Made by a program: the position numbers and the translations under genes. From NCBI RefSeq assembly GCF_003435375.1, contig NZ_QWGL01000013.1, positions 1-64,000 on the forward strand: a stretch of 64,000 nucleotides of DNA, written 5' to 3'. The notes under the pieces were generated by a model. That model did no database searches, was not told the origin of the DNA, and saw only the letters and a list, made by a program, of their open reading frames with translations. Each line of letters begins with the position of its first letter. Within the stretch, counting starts at the first letter, position 1. The DNA is from Clostridium sp. AM34-11AC. Lineage in GTDB: Bacteria > Bacillota > Clostridia > Lachnospirales > Lachnospiraceae. This document shows positions 34,156 through 43,996 of the stretch, one piece after another.

Positions 34156-35585
34156 AACAGTATGAAACCGTCATCGGTCTTGAGGTCCATGTGGAGTTAG
34201 CCACAAAGACGAAAATTTTCTGCGGATGCAAAACAGATTTCGGCGCAGCGCCGAACACCCATGTCTGCCCGATCTGTACGGGTATGCCGGGATCTCTTCC
34301 TATATTAAATAAGCAGGTCGTGGAGTTCGCACTTCGCGCGGGCCTTGCTTTAAACTGCCAGATCAACCAGTTCTGCAAGTTTGACCGTAAGAACTACTTC
34401 TACCCGGATAACCCACAGAACTACCAGATCTCCCAGTTATATCTGCCGATCTGCCACGACGGTTATGTGGAGCTTGAGACGGCAGCTGGAACAAAGCGCA
34501 TCGGCATCCATGAGATTCATATGGAGGAGGATGCGGGAAAGCTGGTTCATGACGAGTGGACCGACAGTTCCCTGGTAGATTACAACCGAAGCGGCGTTCC
34601 GCTGATTGAGATCGTATCCGAACCGGATATGAGAAGCGTCGATGAGGTCATCCAGTACTTAGAGCATCTTCAGTCCACCATGCAGTACCTCGGCGTTTCC
34701 GACTGCCGTCTCCAGGAAGGTTCCATGCGTGCCGACGTAAACCTTTCTGTCCGCGAGGTGGGAAGCCCGGTATTTGGGACGAGAACTGAGATGAAGAACT
34801 TAAACTCCTTCAAGGCCATTGCCCACGCCATCGAGGGAGAAAGAGAGCGCCAGATAGAGCTTCTTGAGGAGGGTCGTGCTGTTGTCCAGGAGACACGCCG
34901 CTGGGATGACAACAAGGAATCTTCCCATGCGATGCGTTCCAAGGAAGACGCGAAGGACTATCGTTACTTCCCGGACCCGGATCTTCCGCCGATCGATATT
35001 TCCGACGCATGGATCGCTTCCATCCGTGCAGCTCAGCCGGAGTTAAAGAAAGCAAAATCCAGGAGATACCAGTCCGAGTACGGGCTGAGTGCTTATGATG
35101 CGGATATCCTCACAGGGGATAAGGCGCTGGCTGAACTTTTCGAGAACACCATCAAGGCAGGTGCGGCACCGAAGAAGGCAGCGAACTGGCTGACCGGCGA
35201 GACGCTTCGTCTTTTAAAGGAGAAGGAATCAGAGGCATCGAAGATCACCTTCACAGCAGAGCATCTGGCATCTCTTATCGCACTCCTTGAGAAGAGCGTC
35301 ATCAACAACCAGACTGCAAAGGATGTGTTTGCTGTCATGTTTGAGTCTGATGTGGATCCGGCAGCTTATGTTGAGGAACATGGACTAAAGATCGAGAGTG
35401 ATTCCGGACTTCTGGAGGAAACAGTGAAGAAGATCCTGGACGCAAACCCGAAAGCTGTGGGCGAGTTAAAGGAAGGAAAAGACAAAGTCATCGGATTCCT
35501 TATGGGACAGGTCATGAAGGAGATGAAAGGAAAAGCAAACCCGCCACAGGTGAGCGGGATGATCCATAAACTTGTGCAGGAATAA
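34152..35585 (+). CDS. gatB: Asp/Glu-tRNA amidotransferase subunit B
   Basis: I take the start at 34152 (MKQYETVIGLEVHVELATKT), coupled to gatA through ATGA; the frame is open further upstream inside gatA but without need. The 477-residue protein has the cradle-domain Cys cluster FCGCKTDFGAAPNTHVCPIC (zinc site) and a C-terminal YqeY-like tail ending VSGMIHKLVQE. It binds the mischarged tRNA and catalyses phosphorylation and amidation. Its gene ends the operon. Confidence 0.97.
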   Translation: MKQYETVIGLEVHVELATKTKIFCGCKTDFGAAPNTHVCPICTGMPGSLPILNKQVVEFALRAGLALNCQINQFCKFDRKNYFYPDNPQNYQISQLYLPICHDGYVELETAAGTKRIGIHEIHMEEDAGKLVHDEWTDSSLVDYNRSGVPLIEIVSEPDMRSVDEVIQYLEHLQSTMQYLGVSDCRLQEGSMRADVNLSVREVGSPVFGTRTEMKNLNSFKAIAHAIEGERERQIELLEEGRAVVQETRRWDDNKESSHAMRSKEDAKDYRYFPDPDLPPIDISDAWIASIRAAQPELKKAKSRRYQSEYGLSAYDADILTGDKALAELFENTIKAGAAPKKAANWLTGETLRLLKEKESEASKITFTAEHLASLIALLEKSVINNQTAKDVFAVMFESDVDPAAYVEEHGLKIESDSGLLEETVKKILDANPKAVGELKEGKDKVIGFLMGQVMKEMKGKANPPQVSGMIHKLVQE

Positions 35586-35673
35586 AATGCGAAGAAGCCG
35601 TTAAACGGATATGCATGCCTCGTAAGGAACCTGGTAAGGACAGGTCTGATAAGTGGTAAGGGCATATGAATTA

Positions 35674-35727
35674 GAAAAAGTCATGATAATAGGATCTGAA
35701 TCTTAGACCGATCATCATGGCTTTTTT
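35674..35727 (+). terminator. terminator after gatB
   Basis: AAAAAGTCATGAT pairs with ATCATGGCTTTTTT across an imperfect stem (inner gatctgaatctt). It ends the aspS-gatCAB transcript; no gene lies in the 370 bases before plsX. Confidence 0.7.
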
Positions 35728-35806
35728 ATCTCTTTCTTCTTTATATAAGGTATTTTTTTCCAAAAACCTGTCATTCCCTGTTCATGAAAACTGCATGAAA
35801 AAGGTA

Positions 35807-35846
35807 TTGATTTTATGAAAGGTATTTAGTATATTAATTACTATAA
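35807..35846 (+). promoter_or_regulatory. promoter of plsX with palindromic operator-like sequence
   Basis: TTGATT (35807-35812), 17-bp spacer, TATATT (35830-35835). A dyad tttagta-tattaat-tactata (35825-35845) covers the -10 region. Its TTAGTA/TACTA ends recall FapR-type operators before plsX in Bacillus, but the inner bases differ, so the link is tentative. Confidence 0.55.
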
Positions 35847-35956
35847 AAGTCCCGGAGAGCGGCAGTGCGTTTTTACGCCGTTCGATGGGATGCTCCGTGC
35901 TATGGAAATATTTATCAACGCTTTTCTGAGCGCGGACAGGAATTGGAGAGAAAAAC

Positions 35957-36967
35957 ATGATAAAAATTGCTGTAGACGCCATGGGCGGGGACAACGCCCC
36001 TGGAGAGATCGTAAAAGGTGCTGTCGATGCGGTCACAGAACGAAAAGACATTACCGTCTGTTTAACTGGACAGAAAGATGTCATCGAGAAAGAGCTCTCA
36101 AAATATACCTATAAAATAGAGCAGATTGAGATCGTTGATGCCCCGGAAGTGATCGAGACGGGAGAACCGCCGGTCAATGCGATCCGTAAGAAAAAGAATT
36201 CTTCCCTTGTGGTCGGTCTGAACCTCGTAAAAAACGGGGAAGCGGACGGCTTTGTATCTGCCGGAAGCTCCGGAGCTGTTCTCGTTGGCGGACAGGTCAT
36301 CGTCGGACGTGTCAAAGGTGTGGAACGCCCGCCGTTAGCACCGCTTATTCCTACGGAAAAGGGAGTCTCTCTTCTGATCGATTGCGGCGCAAACGTTGAC
36401 GCGAGACCGTCTCACCTGGTACAGTTTGCCCAGATGGGTTCCCTCTATATGAAATATGTGATGGGAATCGAGAATCCGCGTGTGGCGATCGTCAATATCG
36501 GTGTGGAAGAGGAAAAGGGAAATACCCTTGTGAAAGAGACATTCCCGCTCTTAAAAGAGTGTAAAAATATAAACTTCATCGGAAGTATCGAAGCTCGTGA
36601 GATCCCCCACGGCGGCGCGGATGTGATCGTCTGCGAGGCATTTGTGGGTAACGTGATCTTAAAGCTCTACGAGGGTGTGGGCGCGACGATGATGACGATG
36701 GTGAAGAAGGGCCTGATGAGCAATCTCAGAAGCAAGATCGGTGCGCTTCTCATCAAACCGGCATTAAAATCTACGTTAAAGAGCTTCGACGCGAGCCAGT
36801 ACGGCGGCGCACCGCTCTTAGGCTTAAAGGGACTCGTCGTGAAAACCCACGGAAGTTCAAAGGCGAAAGAGGTCAAGAACTCGATCATCCAGTGTATCTC
36901 CTTTAAGGAGAATGAGATTTCTGATAAAATAAAAGGGTGTCTTGCCCCGGAAGAGACAGAAGCATAA
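35957..36967 (+). CDS. plsX: phosphate acyltransferase PlsX
   Basis: The 336-residue protein starts MIKIAVDAMGGDNAPGEIVK, the PlsX signature. It continues with SAGSSGAVLVGG, DCGANVDARPSHLVQFA and CEAFVGNVILKLYEG. It makes acyl phosphate from acyl-ACP for phospholipid synthesis, and is followed by acpP as in most Firmicutes. The start follows TGGAGAGAAAAAC. The fabD/fabG genes that often intervene are absent here. Confidence 0.97.
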   Translation: MIKIAVDAMGGDNAPGEIVKGAVDAVTERKDITVCLTGQKDVIEKELSKYTYKIEQIEIVDAPEVIETGEPPVNAIRKKKNSSLVVGLNLVKNGEADGFVSAGSSGAVLVGGQVIVGRVKGVERPPLAPLIPTEKGVSLLIDCGANVDARPSHLVQFAQMGSLYMKYVMGIENPRVAIVNIGVEEEKGNTLVKETFPLLKECKNINFIGSIEAREIPHGGADVIVCEAFVGNVILKLYEGVGATMMTMVKKGLMSNLRSKIGALLIKPALKSTLKSFDASQYGGAPLLGLKGLVVKTHGSSKAKEVKNSIIQCISFKENEISDKIKGCLAPEETEA

Positions 36968-37063
36968 CCGTTTGGCCGGGCGTTATGTGCGCTGCGGACT
37001 GAACCGTTACACATTATAAAACTAAATCTAAATTATTAAGCAAAATAGGAGAGGATGGAAATT

Positions 37064-37294
37064 ATGGAGTTTGAAAAATTACAGCAGATCATCGCAGAGG
37101 TTCTCAATATCGATCCGGAGGAGATCACAATGAACACTACATTCGTTGATGATCTCGGCGCAGATTCCCTGGATGTATTCCAGATCATTATGGGTATCGA
37201 GGAAGAGTTCGACATTGAGATCCCGACTGAGGAAGCTGAGAAGATCGCAAGTGTCGGCGATGCTGTTGAGGCAATCAAAAACGCATTAAATTAA
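37064..37294 (+). CDS. acpP: acyl carrier protein
   Basis: I prefer the start at 37064 ([16 protein letters not shown]), 9 bases after AGGAGAGG, over the ATG at 37055, which lies too close to that site. The 76-residue acidic protein has the phosphopantetheine Ser35 in LGADSLDVF. It carries acyl chains in fatty acid synthesis. It lies between plsX and rnc. Confidence 0.96.
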   Translation: MEFEKLQQIIAEVLNIDPEEITMNTTFVDDLGADSLDVFQIIMGIEEEFDIEIPTEEAEKIASVGDAVEAIKNALN

Positions 37295-37302
37295 TCGCAG
37301 GA

Positions 37303-37335
37303 AAAGGTGTCTCTTCACAGGGACACCTTCTTTTA
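37303..37335 (+). terminator. hairpin after acpP
   Basis: AAGGTGTC pairs with GACACCTT, then CTTTT. Only 15 bases before rnc, so it probably acts as a partial terminator that keeps acpP expression above rnc-smc-ftsY. Confidence 0.7.
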
Positions 37336-37349
37336 AAGAAAGGCTAATC

Positions 37350-38030
37350 ATGAAAGAAAAACTTGAAAAACTTCAGGAAATGATCGGTTACCAGTTCAAG
37401 GATCCAGGACTTCTGACTCACGCCCTGACTCACAGTTCCTACGCAAACGAAAAGCATTGGGATAAGACACGCTGCAATGAACGTCTGGAATTCCTTGGTG
37501 ATGCCGTGCTCGAGGTGATTTCCAGCGACTTCCTGTTCCACACATACGAGTCTATGCCGGAGGGCGAGATGACGAAACTCCGTGCCAGCCTTGTCTGCGA
37601 GCCGACGTTGGCTTACTGTGCGGATGTGATACCGCTTGGCGACTATCTGCTTCTCGGAAAAGGCGAGGATCTGACCGGCGGAAGGAAGCGGCCGTCTGTT
37701 GTCTCTGACGCGATGGAGGCGGTCATCGGCGCAATTTATCTGGATGGTGGTCTTGCTAATGCAAAAGAGTTCATCCATCGTTTTATTCTGAATGATATTG
37801 AACATAAACAGCTCTTTTACGATAGCAAAACTATCCTGCAGGAAATGGTTCAGGCAAAGTACAAAGAAACGCTTGTCTATGAACTTCTCAAGGAAGAGGG
37901 GCCGGACCACAACAAGTCTTTTGAGGTCTGCGTAAAAATCGGGGATGAGGAGATCGGAAGAGGTCTCGGACGTACGAAGAAAGCGGCGGAACAGGTTGCC
38001 GCCTACCACGGAATCTGTAAGATCCAGTAA
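37350..38030 (+). CDS. rnc: ribonuclease III
   Basis: The 226-residue protein has the RNase III signature ERLEFLGDAVLEVI (residues about 44-57), a second acidic site SDAMEAVIGAIYLDGG, and a C-terminal double-stranded RNA-binding domain (HNKSFEVCVKIGDEEIGRGL, then RTKKAAEQVAA). It cuts rRNA precursors and structured mRNAs. The order rnc-smc-ftsY is conserved in Firmicutes. Confidence 0.97.
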   Translation: MKEKLEKLQEMIGYQFKDPGLLTHALTHSSYANEKHWDKTRCNERLEFLGDAVLEVISSDFLFHTYESMPEGEMTKLRASLVCEPTLAYCADVIPLGDYLLLGKGEDLTGGRKRPSVVSDAMEAVIGAIYLDGGLANAKEFIHRFILNDIEHKQLFYDSKTILQEMVQAKYKETLVYELLKEEGPDHNKSFEVCVKIGDEEIGRGLGRTKKAAEQVAAYHGICKIQ

Positions 38031-38070
38031 GACACAGATCACGTATTTTAAGAAATAGGAAAATTAACGC

Positions 38071-41000
38071 ATGTATTTAAAGAGTATCGAAGTACAGGGA
38101 TTCAAATCCTTTGCTAATAAGATCATATTTGAATTCCACAACGGAATTACCGGCATCGTTGGCCCGAACGGAAGCGGAAAAAGCAATGTTGCCGATGCAG
38201 TCCGCTGGGTGCTCGGTGAACAGAAGGTAAAACAGCTCAGAAGTTCCTCCATGCAGGATGTGATCTTCTCCGGTACGGAGATGAGAAAACCCCAGGGATT
38301 TGCCTATGTGGCTATCACACTGGATAACTCTGACCACCAGCTTGCCATCGATTACGACGAAGTCACAGTTTCCAGGCGGATCTACCGCTCAGGTGAGAGT
38401 GAATATCTCTTAAACGGCAGTGCCTGCCGCTTAAAGGATATCAACGAGCTTTTCTATGATACCGGTATTGGTAAAGAAGGCTATTCCATCATCGGACAGG
38501 GTCAGATCGATAAGATCTTGAGCGGACGTCCTGAGGACCGCCGGGAACTCTTCGATGAGGCGGCAGGAATCGTAAAATTCAAGAGAAGAAAGGCCATCGC
38601 CCAGAAGAAACTTGAGGATGAGAAGCAGAATCTCGTCCGTGTTTCTGATATTTTAAGCGAACTGGAAAAACAGGTGGGACCTCTCGCAAAGCAGGCTGAG
38701 ACGGCGAAAGAGTATTTAAGACTCCGGGAAGAGTTGAAACGTTTCGATGTAAATCTCTTCCTCGCTGATTTAAAAGCCATCGAGGACCAGAAACTGGAAC
38801 TCACAAGAAAAGAGCACACGGTAACAGGCGATATGGAGGAATCCAAAGCCGCTGCCGAAGCCTTAAAAGAGGAATATGACCGGATCTCCGAGGCGGTCCG
38901 CGTGTTGGACGAAAAGATCTCCGAAAAGCAGAACGCCGCGAATGAAGCGAAGATGTCCGCAGGGAACTTGGAAGGCCAGATCAATGTCTTAAGGGAGCAG
39001 ATCCATGCCGAGGAGTTGAACGCGGAACACATTAAAAACAGGACTGCTGCCATCGACGAGGAATTATCCGCGAAAAATAAAGAGCAGGAAGCTCTCAAAG
39101 AGGAGCGGGAGGCTCTCGGAAATAAGATCCAGGAAGTCCTGGAACATCTCTCCGATGCGGAAGGTGCCTTAAAGATTTCCAGCACCCACGCCGACAGCCT
39201 TGAACAGTCCATCGAGCATTTAAAGGGTGCGCTGATCGCGGCCTTGAATGAAAAATCAGAGTTATCCGTAAAGAAACAGCGCTATGATACGATGCTGGAG
39301 CAGGTACAGGTCCGCAGATCCGAAGTCGCCCAAAAGCTCTTAAAGGTCAAGAGCGACGAGGAAAACTGGAATAACCAGATTGCGGAGCAGAACGAGCGCC
39401 TGACAGCCATCGACGCCGAGATTGAAAAACTTCTTTCCCAGGCAGAATCCCTGGAAGAGGAAGCAAAGGCGGCAAACGAAGAGATCCGCCGCTTAAACAG
39501 AAACCTAAGCCACACGGAACAGGATTACCACACGGCCCACACAAAGCTGGAATCCTTAAGGAACCTGGTGGAGCGCTATGACGGCTACGGAAACAGCATC
39601 AAGCGTGTCATGGAGGTCCGTGACCGGGTAAAAGGCATCCACGGCGTTGTGGCGGACCTGATCGATGTTCCGAAGGAATATGAGATCGCTATCGAGACTG
39701 CTCTCGGCGGATCGATCCAGAACATCGTCACGGACTCCGAACAGACCGCGAAGGTACTGATCGAACACCTGAAAAAGAACCGGTTCGGACGTGCCACATT
39801 TCTTCCATTATCCGCAATCTCGGCGGGAAATGGATTTAATACACCGGGTGCCTTAAAAGAACCTGGTGCCATCGGAATCGCCGCGGATCTCGTCCATGTG
39901 CGGCCGGAATACCAGACCCTGGCGAGATACCTTCTCGGCCGCGTCCTCGTGGTGGATCACATTGACAACGCCATCGCCATTGCGAGAAAATACCGCCACT
40001 CCATCCGCATTGTAACGCCGGAGGGAGATCTCTTAAATCCAGGCGGATCCATGAGCGGCGGTGCCTTTAAAAACTCCAGCAACCTTCTCGGAAGGAAGAG
40101 GGAGATGGAGGAATTAGAAGAAGCCTGTAAGAAAGCCCTGACCACCGTCGATAAGATCCAGGCGGAGACCATATTCCAGGAAGGGATCTTCCAGGAAAAG
40201 AGCGGCGAACTGGAAAATGTAAAGAGTGACCTTCAGAAGAAATATCTGGAAGAAAATACGGCAAAGATCGCGCTGAAGCAGCTGGAGGGAAAGAAAGAGG
40301 AACTCTACGAGTCCTCCGCGGATATGAACCTGGAGAACCGTCAGCTGGAAGAGCAGATCCACGAGCTGCGGGACAGTCTCGCTGCCATCGCAGAAGAGAT
40401 GAAGCGTCTGGAACAGGAAAATACCGACCGGAATGAAAAGATCGAATCGGATTCCGCAGCTTTAGAGCAGGCGAAGGCGGACCGGGATAACGCATCCGCG
40501 GCGCTCTCCGAGGTCCAGTTGGAAGCCGCGAACTTAAAACAGCAGGATTCCTTCCTCGACCAGAATATCCATCGTCTCGAGGAGGAGAAGAACCGTCTTC
40601 TCACTGAAAAAATGTCCCTGCGGGACGGACACACGGACAGTAAAAACGAGGTGGAGAAGCGCCTCGCACAGATTGAAGAATTAAAGCAGAAGATTGAGAA
40701 TGCCGGAAAAGACGCGGAAACCTACTACCAGGAGATGACTGCCGCTCAGGATGAAAAGGCGGCAAAGAATGAAGCCCAGAAGGGATTCTTTGAGAAGCGG
40801 GAAGCGCTCTCCGCGAGGATCTCTGACCTTGACAAAGAGCTTCTCCGTCTGCAGAACCAGAGCGACAAACTGGCAGAACGCCAGGATGCCCAGGTGGAGT
40901 ATATGTGGAACGAATATGGTCTCACATTCTCGACGGCGGAGCTCTTGCGGGACGGATCCCTCGACAATGTGGCGGACATGAAACGACAGATCGCCGAGCG

Positions 41001-41628
41001 GAAAAACGCGATCCGCGGTCTTGGAAATGTCAACGTCAATGCCATCGAGGATTACAAGGAGATCTCAGAGCGGTACGAGTTCATGAAGACCCAGCACGAT
41101 GACCTTATTACGGCACAGGATGCCCTCTATAAGATCATCGAGGAGCTGGATATCGGGATGCGGAAGCAGTTCACAGAGAAATTCGCCATGATCCGGGCAG
41201 AGTTTGACAAGGTATTCCGGGAACTCTTCGGAGGCGGACACGGAAGTCTGGAGCTCATCGAGGATGAAGATATCCTGGAGGCAGGAATCCAGATCATTTC
41301 CCAGCCGCCGGGAAAGAAGCTCCAGAACATGATGCAGATGTCCGGCGGAGAAAAGGCACTGACGGCCATCGCTCTGCTTTTCGCGATCCAGAACTTAAAA
41401 CCGTCCCCGTTCTGTCTCTTAGATGAGATTGAGGCGGCCCTGGACGATTCCAATGTGGACCGCTACGCAAAATATCTGCATAAACTGACAAAACATACCC
41501 AGTTCATCGTCATCACACACCGGAGAGGCACCATGGTCGCCGCTGACCGTCTCTACGGAATCACGATGCAGGAGAAAGGCGTATCCACGCTTGTCTCCGT
41601 GAACCTGATTGAAAATGATTTAAAATAG
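38071..41628 (+). CDS. smc: chromosome partition protein SMC
   Basis: A 1185-residue condensin subunit of normal length. Walker A IVGPNGSGKSNVADAVRW is at about residues 30-47, followed by two long coiled-coil arms. The hinge lies around 515-640 (GIHGVVADLIDVPKEYEIAI; GSMSGGAF). The signature MQMSGGEKALTAIALLFAIQ and Walker B SPFCLLDEIEAALDDSN are near the C-terminus. It acts with ScpA and ScpB to organise the chromosome. It begins 40 bases after rnc and ends 11 bases before ftsY. Confidence 0.98.
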   Translation: MYLKSIEVQGFKSFANKIIFEFHNGITGIVGPNGSGKSNVADAVRWVLGEQKVKQLRSSSMQDVIFSGTEMRKPQGFAYVAITLDNSDHQLAIDYDEVTVSRRIYRSGESEYLLNGSACRLKDINELFYDTGIGKEGYSIIGQGQIDKILSGRPEDRRELFDEAAGIVKFKRRKAIAQKKLEDEKQNLVRVSDILSELEKQVGPLAKQAETAKEYLRLREELKRFDVNLFLADLKAIEDQKLELTRKEHTVTGDMEESKAAAEALKEEYDRISEAVRVLDEKISEKQNAANEAKMSAGNLEGQINVLREQIHAEELNAEHIKNRTAAIDEELSAKNKEQEALKEEREALGNKIQEVLEHLSDAEGALKISSTHADSLEQSIEHLKGALIAALNEKSELSVKKQRYDTMLEQVQVRRSEVAQKLLKVKSDEENWNNQIAEQNERLTAIDAEIEKLLSQAESLEEEAKAANEEIRRLNRNLSHTEQDYHTAHTKLESLRNLVERYDGYGNSIKRVMEVRDRVKGIHGVVADLIDVPKEYEIAIETALGGSIQNIVTDSEQTAKVLIEHLKKNRFGRATFLPLSAISAGNGFNTPGALKEPGAIGIAADLVHVRPEYQTLARYLLGRVLVVDHIDNAIAIARKYRHSIRIVTPEGDLLNPGGSMSGGAFKNSSNLLGRKREMEELEEACKKALTTVDKIQAETIFQEGIFQEKSGELENVKSDLQKKYLEENTAKIALKQLEGKKEELYESSADMNLENRQLEEQIHELRDSLAAIAEEMKRLEQENTDRNEKIESDSAALEQAKADRDNASAALSEVQLEAANLKQQDSFLDQNIHRLEEEKNRLLTEKMSLRDGHTDSKNEVEKRLAQIEELKQKIENAGKDAETYYQEMTAAQDEKAAKNEAQKGFFEKREALSARISDLDKELLRLQNQSDKLAERQDAQVEYMWNEYGLTFSTAELLRDGSLDNVADMKRQIAERKNAIRGLGNVNVNAIEDYKEISERYEFMKTQHDDLITAQDALYKIIEELDIGMRKQFTEKFAMIRAEFDKVFRELFGGGHGSLELIEDEDILEAGIQIISQPPGKKLQNMMQMSGGEKALTAIALLFAIQNLKPSPFCLLDEIEAALDDSNVDRYAKYLHKLTKHTQFIVITHRRGTMVAADRLYGITMQEKGVSTLVSVNLIENDLK

Positions 41629-41639
41629 GGAGGATTCGT

Positions 41640-42575
41640 ATGGAAGAGAAGAAAAAAGGCTTTTTCTCGCGCCTCGTCGAAGGTCTCACAAAGACCAGAG
41701 AAAACATTGTGTCCGGAATGGATTCCATATTTTCCGGCTTCTCCGCGATCGATGACGATTTCTATGAGGAGCTTGAGGAGACCCTGATTATGGGCGATAT
41801 GGGGATCCAGACCACCATGGCGGTCATCGAGGACCTCAAGAAGAACGTAAAAGAACAGCATATCAAGGACCCGGAGCAGTGCCGGGAAGCCCTGATCGCC
41901 AGCATCCGCAGCAAGATGGACCTCGGTGAGAACGCATATGAATTCGAACACCGAAAATCCGTTGTTCTTGTCATCGGTGTCAACGGTGTCGGAAAGACCA
42001 CATCCATCGGAAAGCTTGCGGACCAGTTAAAGGCAGAGGGAAAGAAAGTCGTCCTCGCCGCAGCTGATACCTTCCGGGCTGCAGCCATCGACCAGCTTGC
42101 CGAGTGGGCGAACCGCGCGGGCGTGGAGCTGATCGCCCAGAAAGAGGGATCCGATCCTGCTGCCGTGATCTACGACGCCATCTCCGCAGCAAAATCCAGA
42201 AATGCGGATGTGCTGATCTGCGATACGGCGGGAAGACTTCACAATAAGAAAAACCTCATGGAGGAGCTTAAGAAGATCAACCGCATCATCGATAAAGAAT
42301 ACCCGGAAGCTTACCGTGAGACTCTCGTAGTCCTCGACGGAACCACAGGACAGAACGCCCTGGTACAGGCCCGCCAGTTTATGGAAGCAGCTGATATCAC
42401 CGGCATCATCCTCACAAAGCTTGACGGAACCGCAAAGGGCGGCATCGCCGTTGCGATCCAGTCCGAGCTCGGCATCCCGGTAAAATATGTGGGAGTCGGA
42501 GAGAAGATCGATGACTTACAGAAATTCAATTCCGAGGACTTTGTGAAGGCCCTGTTCGCGAAGCAGCCGGAATAA
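41640..42575 (+). CDS. ftsY: signal recognition particle receptor FtsY
   Basis: The 311-residue SRP-GTPase has a short basic N-terminal region and helical N domain, then G1 [15 protein letters not shown], the insertion box region [18 protein letters not shown]3 DTAGRL and G4 [10 protein letters not shown]. It docks ribosome-SRP complexes at the membrane. The short N-terminus is typical of Gram-positives. It is last in the plsX-to-ftsY run. Confidence 0.97.
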   Translation: MEEKKKGFFSRLVEGLTKTRENIVSGMDSIFSGFSAIDDDFYEELEETLIMGDMGIQTTMAVIEDLKKNVKEQHIKDPEQCREALIASIRSKMDLGENAYEFEHRKSVVLVIGVNGVGKTTSIGKLADQLKAEGKKVVLAAADTFRAAAIDQLAEWANRAGVELIAQKEGSDPAAVIYDAISAAKSRNADVLICDTAGRLHNKKNLMEELKKINRIIDKEYPEAYRETLVVLDGTTGQNALVQARQFMEAADITGIILTKLDGTAKGGIAVAIQSELGIPVKYVGVGEKIDDLQKFNSEDFVKALFAKQPE

Positions 42576-42675
42576 CCCGAAAAATATGCCCTGTCAGATG
42601 CCTGCGTCAGACGCGGCTGTCCACGGCATTATACAGTAAATGACAGCGTAAGCTGTAACAATAAGGAGAATACAA

Positions 42676-43908
42676 ATGGAAATGCAGGAACTCAGCCTCG
42701 AAAAATTTGAAGAAGCTTCCGAGATCGTAAAGAAAGTGACACAGGAGACAAAGCTGATCTACAGCGAATATTTCTCTGAGCGTTACGGAAACAAGATCTA
42801 TTTTAAACCGGAGAACATGCAGCGTACCGGTGCTTACAAGGTACGCGGCGCTTACTATAAGATCAGCCAGCTCACACCGGAAGAGCGCTCCCGCGGTCTG
42901 ATCACAGCATCTGCCGGAAACCATGCACAGGGCGTCGCTTACGCCGCAAAGCTTGCAGGCGTTAAGGCGACAGTCGTTATGCCGGTATCCACACCGCTCA
43001 TCAAGGTAAACCGCACGAAATCCTACGGTGCTGAAGTTGTCCTTTACGGAAATGTCTTCGATGAGGCATGCGCCCACGCTTATGAGCTCGCTGATGAGCA
43101 CGGATATACCTTTGTTCACCCGTTCAATGACTTAGAGGTGGCTACCGGTCAGGGCAGCATCGCCATGGAGATCATCAAGGAGCTCCCGACCGTAGACTAT
43201 ATCCTCGTTCCGGTTGGCGGCGGCGGACTCTGCACAGGCGTTTCCACCCTGGCAAAGCTCTTAAACCCGAAGATCAAGGTCATCGCCGTTGAACCGGCAG
43301 GAGCTGCCTGCTTAAAGGCATCCTTAGAGGCAGGAGAGGTGACAACGGTATCAAAGATCAATACCATCGCCGACGGTACCGCGGTACAGACACCTGGTGA
43401 CAAGCTGTTCCCGTACCTTCAGGCAAACGTGGATCATGTGATCACCGTGGACGACTCTGAACTGACCTTATCCTTCCTCGATATGGCAGAGAATCACAAG
43501 ATGATCGTCGAGAACTCCGGACTTTTAACTGTAGCGGCCTTAAAGCATCTTGACTTTAAGGGTAAGAAAGTCGTATCCGTATTGAGCGGTGGAAACATGG
43601 ACGTTCTCACCATGGCTACCGTTGTCCAGAATGGACTGATGCAGAGAGACCGTATCTTCACCGTAAGCGTTATGCTTCCGGATAAGCCGGGTCAGCTGGC
43701 AGCTGTTTCCTCACTGATTGCAAAGGAGCAGGGCAACGTGATCAAGCTGGAGCACAACGTATTTGCCAACGTAAACCGTACCGCAGGCGTAGAGCTCACG
43801 ATCACTCTCGAGTCCTTCGGAACCGAGCATAAGGATCAGATCATCAAGGCTTTAGAGGCAGCAGGCTACTGCCCGGTGATCACTAAGACGAACGGAATCT
43901 ATATGTAA
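42676..43908 (+). CDS. ilvA: threonine ammonia-lyase (threonine dehydratase)
   Basis: The 410-residue PLP enzyme has the Lys in ENMQRTGAYKVRGAYYKIS (about residues 48-66), the phosphate-binding loop PVGGGGLCTGVS, and a single C-terminal ACT-like domain (VSVMLPDKPGQLAAVSSLIA). It deaminates threonine to 2-oxobutyrate. Length and the single ACT domain match the short form; whether it is biosynthetic or catabolic cannot be told. It sits 100 bases after ftsY with its own AAGGAG site, and ends at a strong terminator. Confidence 0.93.
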   Translation: MEMQELSLEKFEEASEIVKKVTQETKLIYSEYFSERYGNKIYFKPENMQRTGAYKVRGAYYKISQLTPEERSRGLITASAGNHAQGVAYAAKLAGVKATVVMPVSTPLIKVNRTKSYGAEVVLYGNVFDEACAHAYELADEHGYTFVHPFNDLEVATGQGSIAMEIIKELPTVDYILVPVGGGGLCTGVSTLAKLLNPKIKVIAVEPAGAACLKASLEAGEVTTVSKINTIADGTAVQTPGDKLFPYLQANVDHVITVDDSELTLSFLDMAENHKMIVENSGLLTVAALKHLDFKGKKVVSVLSGGNMDVLTMATVVQNGLMQRDRIFTVSVMLPDKPGQLAAVSSLIAKEQGNVIKLEHNVFANVNRTAGVELTITLESFGTEHKDQIIKALEAAGYCPVITKTNGIYM

Positions 43909-43918
43909 TATTCATTTA

Positions 43919-43974
43919 TTGCCAGATGTCCAGGCAGATCCGGGCAAGATATGCCTGGATATCTGGCAATTTGT
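43919..43974 (+). terminator. strong terminator after ilvA
   Basis: TTGCCAGATgTCCAGGCA pairs with TGCCTGGAtATCTGGCAA around a 14-base loop, followed by TTTGTT. Confidence 0.85.
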
Positions 43975-43996
43975 TACTTAATAAAGGGGAAAATGT

